A DNA stretch of 33,890 bases from Dietzia cercidiphylli (GTDB lineage: Bacteria; Actinomycetota; Actinomycetes; Mycobacteriales; Mycobacteriaceae): the NCBI RefSeq assembly GCF_014145145.1, contig NZ_JAALEA010000106.1, positions 1 to 33,890 on the forward strand. The letters run 5' to 3'. Below, piece by piece: positions 31,297-33,890 of this stretch (its first letter is position 1; every line of letters starts with the position of its first letter). The notes below the pieces were generated by a model that did not search any database, was not told the origin of the DNA, and saw only the letters and a list, made by a program, of their open reading frames with translations. The position numbers and the translations under genes are program-made.

Positions 31297-32685
31297 ATGA
31301 ACCAGCCCTTCGGTTTCTCCGCTTCCGATGACGACGGTCGCGACGACGACCGGGGCCGCGACCCGGGCGGCCCCGGCGGTTTCGACCCCTCCCAGTTCGG
31401 TCAGTTCGGCCAGATGCTCTCCCAGTTCGGGCAGATGCTCGGCTCCATGGGGTCGGCGATGACCGGGCCCGGCGCCTCCGGCCCGGTGAACTACCAGCTC
31501 GCCCGCACCGTGGCACTGCAGGCCCTCGGCCGTACCCCGGTCGTGAGCGAGGCCTCCGGCACCGCCGCGCAGGAGTCCGTCCGGCTGGCCGAGCTGTGGC
31601 TGGACGAGACCACGATGTTCCCCTCCGGCGTACACCGGACCGAGGTGTGGACCCCCCAGCAGTGGGTCGAACAGTCCCTCCCCACGTGGGAGAAGATCTG
31701 CACCCCGGTCGCCGAGCAGATGAACTCGGCCACCAAGGGGGCGATGCCCGAGGAGGCGCGCCAGCTCGCCGGCCCGCTCCTGGGAATGCTCGACCAGATG
31801 GGCGGCATGGGCTTCGGGATGCAGCTCGGCCAGGGACTGGGCAAGCTCGCCCCCGCCGTGCTGTTCTCCTCCGAGGTGGGGCTCCCGTTCGGGGACGACG
31901 GCGTGGCCGCCCTGTGCCCGACCGCGATCGACGCGTTCGCCGAGGAGCTCGAGCTGCCCCGCCAGGAGGTCGTGGTGTTCCTGGCCGCGCGCGAGGCCGC
32001 GCACATCCGGTTGTTCGCCGGAGCGCCCTGGCTGCGGGCTCGGGTGCTGGCCACCGTCGAGGAGTACGCCCGCGGGATCCGGGTCGACACCTCGGGGCTC
32101 GACGACCTGGCCTCGGGACTCGACCCGTCCATCCTCCAGGACCCCACCAAGCTCCAGGAACTGCTGTCCGGCGGCGCGGGCGCCATCGGCCCCAAGGTGA
32201 CGAATGTCAACGAGGCCGCGCTCGGCCGCCTCGAGACGCTGCTCGCCCTGGTCGAGGGCTGGGTCGACGCGGTCGTCACCGCCGCGGTCGGTGACCGACT
32301 GCCCAGCGCGGACAAGCTGCGCGAGATGTGGCTGCGACGCCGGGCCACCGGTGGCGCGGCCGAGCAGGCCTTCGCCGGTCTCGTCGGTCTCGAACTGCGC
32401 CCGCGGAAGGCGCGCGAGGCCTCGGAGCTGTGGCGCCGGGTCGGAGAGGCGGTCGGCACGGATCGCCGCGACGGCCTGTGGAGCCATCCGGACCTGCTCC
32501 CCGTGGGCGAGGACCTCGAGAACCCCGCCGCGGTGATCGACCGGCTCCTCGACGAGACCACCGGGGACCAGTCCGGGGTGGACGAGATCGAGAAGTTCCT
32601 CCGCGAGTCCGGGGCCGGGGACGGATCGGGCGACAGCGGCAACGGCAACGGCAACGACACGGACGGTCCCGCGCGGGACGCCTGA
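31297..32685 (+). CDS. zincin-like metalloprotease family protein (DUF2342)
   Basis: This 462-residue cytosolic protein resembles the actinobacterial family annotated as zinc-dependent metalloprotease or F420-biosynthesis-associated protein (Rv3195-like). Residues 1-60 are Gly/Asp/Gln/Met-rich and low-complexity (two SQFGQM-type repeats). The core has VNYQLARTVALQAL and VVVFLAAREAAHIRLFAGAPWLRARV. The zincin motif reads R232-E-A-A-H236, so the first His of HExxH is Arg; activity through this motif is doubtful or uses other ligands. The C-terminal tail is Gly/Asn/Asp-rich. The start at 31297 has a -10 hexamer 6 nt before it. It is divergent from the PDZ-Lon gene. Confidence 0.88.
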   Translation: MNQPFGFSASDDDGRDDDRGRDPGGPGGFDPSQFGQFGQMLSQFGQMLGSMGSAMTGPGASGPVNYQLARTVALQALGRTPVVSEASGTAAQESVRLAELWLDETTMFPSGVHRTEVWTPQQWVEQSLPTWEKICTPVAEQMNSATKGAMPEEARQLAGPLLGMLDQMGGMGFGMQLGQGLGKLAPAVLFSSEVGLPFGDDGVAALCPTAIDAFAEELELPRQEVVVFLAAREAAHIRLFAGAPWLRARVLATVEEYARGIRVDTSGLDDLASGLDPSILQDPTKLQELLSGGAGAIGPKVTNVNEAALGRLETLLALVEGWVDAVVTAAVGDRLPSADKLREMWLRRRATGGAAEQAFAGLVGLELRPRKAREASELWRRVGEAVGTDRRDGLWSHPDLLPVGEDLENPAAVIDRLLDETTGDQSGVDEIEKFLRESGAGDGSGDSGNGNGNDTDGPARDA

Positions 32686-32708
32686 CCACCCGACCGACGG
32701 ACGGGTGG
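32686..32708 (+). terminator. hairpin at the end of the zincin-like gene
   Basis: Positions 32686-32692 and 32702-32708 pair perfectly (7 bp), starting directly after the stop codon. It could act on both convergent transcripts. Confidence 0.5.
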
Positions 32709-32713
32709 GCCGC

Positions 32714-32747
32714 GGGGTCGAGGGGTCGGCGGGGTCGAGGGGTCGGC
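32714..32747. repeat. 17-bp tandem duplication between convergent genes
   Basis: GGGGTCGAGGGGTCGGC occurs twice without a gap (32714-32730, 32731-32747) in the spacer between the convergent zincin-like and YgjP-like genes. Confidence 0.9.
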
Positions 32748-32751
32748 GGGC

Positions 32752-33465
32752 CTATCGCCGGTCGGCCGTCAGGTCGGGTCCGTGCGCGGACCCCTGGTCG
32801 TCGGCCAGGGAGTCGTCGGCCCGGGAGTCGTCGTCCTGCACCAGGTCCCCCACACCCTCTCCGCCACCGGCCGCTCCGTCGCCGGCCGGCCCTGGGGTCC
32901 TCGCGTACGCCTCGAGGAAACCCATGGCCCGCTCGGTACGGGGATAGCGCCGCACCTCCGCCCAGAACTGCGGTGTGTGCCCGCCCGGTACCACGAGATG
33001 GGCGAGCTCGTGCACGACGACGTAGTCCAGCACGTACGAGGGGACCTCACGCAGCGCGTCGCTGACCCTGATCTCCCCCGACCCCGGTGAACACGAGGCC
33101 CACCGGGTGGTCATGGCGGGCACCCACCGGATCGACGCCGGACGCGGGCGTCCGTCCATCCACCTGGCCGACAGGGTGGTCGCTCGTCGCATCAGATCCT
33201 CGTCGGACGCGCGGCTCCCCGACCGCCGTCCGGAACGACGCAGGCGCGCCAGCATGTCGACGACGAGCCGGCGCTCCTCGGCCCGGGGCAGCCCCGCCGG
33301 CATGAGCACCACCACGGTCCGGCCCTCCACGCGCGCCGAGACCGTCCGCTTGCGTCGGCGCGACCGCCGCACCTCGATCCTGGGGTCATCAGGGCTGGTG
33401 GGCAGCCCGTCGTCGGGGCGGGAGTCCGGGTCGACATCGGGGTCCGGGCGGGGCGGGGACGGCAC
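32752..33465 (-). CDS. YgjP-like (M48/SprT-type) metallopeptidase
   Basis: This 237-residue protein carries the YgjP-family core: TVVVLMPAGLPRAEERRLVVDML, TRWASCSPGSGEIRVSDALREVPSYVLDYVVVHELAHLVVPGGHTPQFWAEV. Zinc ligands are H152 and H156 of HELAH, with E153 as catalytic base; H163 in GHTPQFW is the third ligand. The usual family sequence is WGSCS; here it is WASCS. The N-terminus is Pro/Asp-rich and the C-terminus is an acidic Gly/Asp-rich tail of about 50 residues. The start is set at GTG 33465 because TACCGT lies 7 nt upstream; a GTG at 33474 is an alternative. The substrate is unknown. Confidence 0.85.
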   Translation of the reverse strand: MPSPPRPDPDVDPDSRPDDGLPTSPDDPRIEVRRSRRRKRTVSARVEGRTVVVLMPAGLPRAEERRLVVDMLARLRRSGRRSGSRASDEDLMRRATTLSARWMDGRPRPASIRWVPAMTTRWASCSPGSGEIRVSDALREVPSYVLDYVVVHELAHLVVPGGHTPQFWAEVRRYPRTERAMGFLEAYARTPGPAGDGAAGGGEGVGDLVQDDDSRADDSLADDQGSAHGPDLTADRR

Positions 33466-33472
33466 GCCGACC

Positions 33473-33478
33473 ACGGTA
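33473..33478 (-). promoter_or_regulatory. -10 element of leaderless YgjP-like transcript
   Basis: TACCGT on the minus strand ends 7 nt before the GTG at 33465. Confidence 0.35.
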
Positions 33479-33576
33479 GACGACCAGGGATCACGCCGTT
33501 CTCCACAGGCGGCCCCTGGCACGCCGGGCCTGTGGACAACCCCTGACGAGCTCCCCCGCGGTGACCGTGCTCGTGC

Positions 33577-33582
33577 CACGAT
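33577..33582 (+). promoter_or_regulatory. possible -10 element of the edge gene
   Basis: CACGAT ends 6 nt before the GTG at 33589. The hexamer lacks the leading T and is weak. Confidence 0.25.
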
Positions 33583-33588
33583 GTGCCC

Positions 33589-33890
33589 GTGTCACCAGCG
33601 ACCGACTCCGTCGTCCTCCCGCCCCACGCTCCCCCGGACAGCGCCCCCACCTCCAGGAACCCCGTCCGCGCCGTCCTGCGGGCCGGGACCGTCGTGGTGG
33701 TGCGCGACCACGAGTCGGTACAGGTGGGTCTGGCTCCGGACCGCGCGGTCGTGGTGGTCGCCCCCACCTCGTGCGGGCCCAGGGGGTTGGCCTCGCTCCT
33801 CCTCGACCTCGACGCGGGCGCGGACCTCGACGAGGTCGCCACCCGGGCCGGGGTCGACGCCGCCGACCTGCCCGCTGTCGCCAGGATCCT
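33589..33890 (+). CDS. partial gene cut by the window edge, possibly ThiF-like
   Basis: From the GTG at 33589 an open frame runs to the end of the window: 100 residues starting MSPATDSVVLPPHAPP, with no stop. Residues 27-60 (VRAVLRAGTVVVVRDHESVQVGLAPDRAVVVVAPTSCG) and the following short helices (LASLLLDLDAGADLDEVATRAGVDAADLPAVARIL) look like the N-terminal strand and winged-helix-like part of actinobacterial ThiF/E1-like proteins found beside Rv3195-type genes. That assignment is from memory and the catalytic part lies outside the window. It is divergent from the YgjP-like gene. Confidence 0.6.
   Translation, partial: MSPATDSVVLPPHAPPDSAPTSRNPVRAVLRAGTVVVVRDHESVQVGLAPDRAVVVVAPTSCGPRGLASLLLDLDAGADLDEVATRAGVDAADLPAVARI

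Noticed and set aside
1-33890. CRISPR array, insertion sequence, prophage or plasmid functions
   Set aside because: No regularly spaced repeats, transposase, integrase, phage structural or replication genes were seen; the two exact tandem repeats are too short and too few.
33589-33890. Start of a ribosomally made peptide (TOMM/RiPP) system
   Set aside because: The fragment may be ThiF-like, but no precursor, cyclodehydratase or transporter is in view, and similar single genes occur in ordinary actinobacterial neighbourhoods.

Overview
The window is about 70 % G+C, gene-dense and chromosomal in character. It comes from a mycolic-acid-type actinobacterium (Mycobacteriales; my best guess is Dietzia or a close relative). 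Three things support this. The tmRNA tag ADTNQRDYALAA closely resembles the mycobacterial tag. The order prfB - MscS-like - Pro-rich membrane protein - ftsE - ftsX - smpB matches M. tuberculosis Rv3105c-Rv3100c as I remember it. The hisN / fadE24 / fadE23 group and the UPF0182 / PDZ-Lon / zincin group resemble Rv3137-Rv3140 and Rv3193c-Rv3195. No database could be searched, so all family names come from motifs and memory.

Layout: 1-5.9 kb holds a zinc-free L36 gene, nadE, a beta-lactamase-like serine hydrolase, a membrane-anchored GH1 glycosidase, yccF, an AraC regulator and a VOC protein. 5.9-8.3 kb holds tRNA-Ala(GGC), a DsbA-like thioredoxin-fold protein, tmRNA and an EamA transporter. 8.3-13.2 kb is a minus-strand operon (prfB, mscS, Pro-rich protein, ftsE, ftsX, smpB, eamA) with mostly overlapping start and stop codons; it combines translation termination, ribosome rescue, mechanosensing and division. 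13.4-17 kb carries a hisN-like phosphatase and a paired acyl-CoA dehydrogenase operon. 17-19 kb carries two unrecognised small proteins and a secreted chymotrypsin-like protease. 19-24.5 kb is a catabolic region: TetR divergent from an LCAD/IVD-type acyl-CoA dehydrogenase, facing an operon of aldehyde dehydrogenase, enoyl-CoA isomerase-like protein and flavin monooxygenase. 24.7-26.8 kb is a TetR-ABC ATPase-permease operon whose permease reading frame is broken. 26.8-33.9 kb has tRNA-fMet, UPF0182, the PDZ-Lon protease, a zincin-like protein, a YgjP-like metallopeptidase and the start of an unidentified gene cut by the window edge.

I found no CRISPR array, insertion sequence, prophage or recognisable biosynthetic cluster. 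The most interesting signals are regulatory or concern sequence integrity. A 38-bp palindrome contains two symmetric overlapping divergent promoters (19766-19803). Many genes have a -10-like hexamer 6-7 nt before the start codon, as in leaderless mRNAs. Two genes appear shifted by a single base in G/C homopolymers (25367-25371 and 18103-18109), which may be mutations or sequencing errors. An eamA gene is translationally coupled to smpB and separates it from ssrA.
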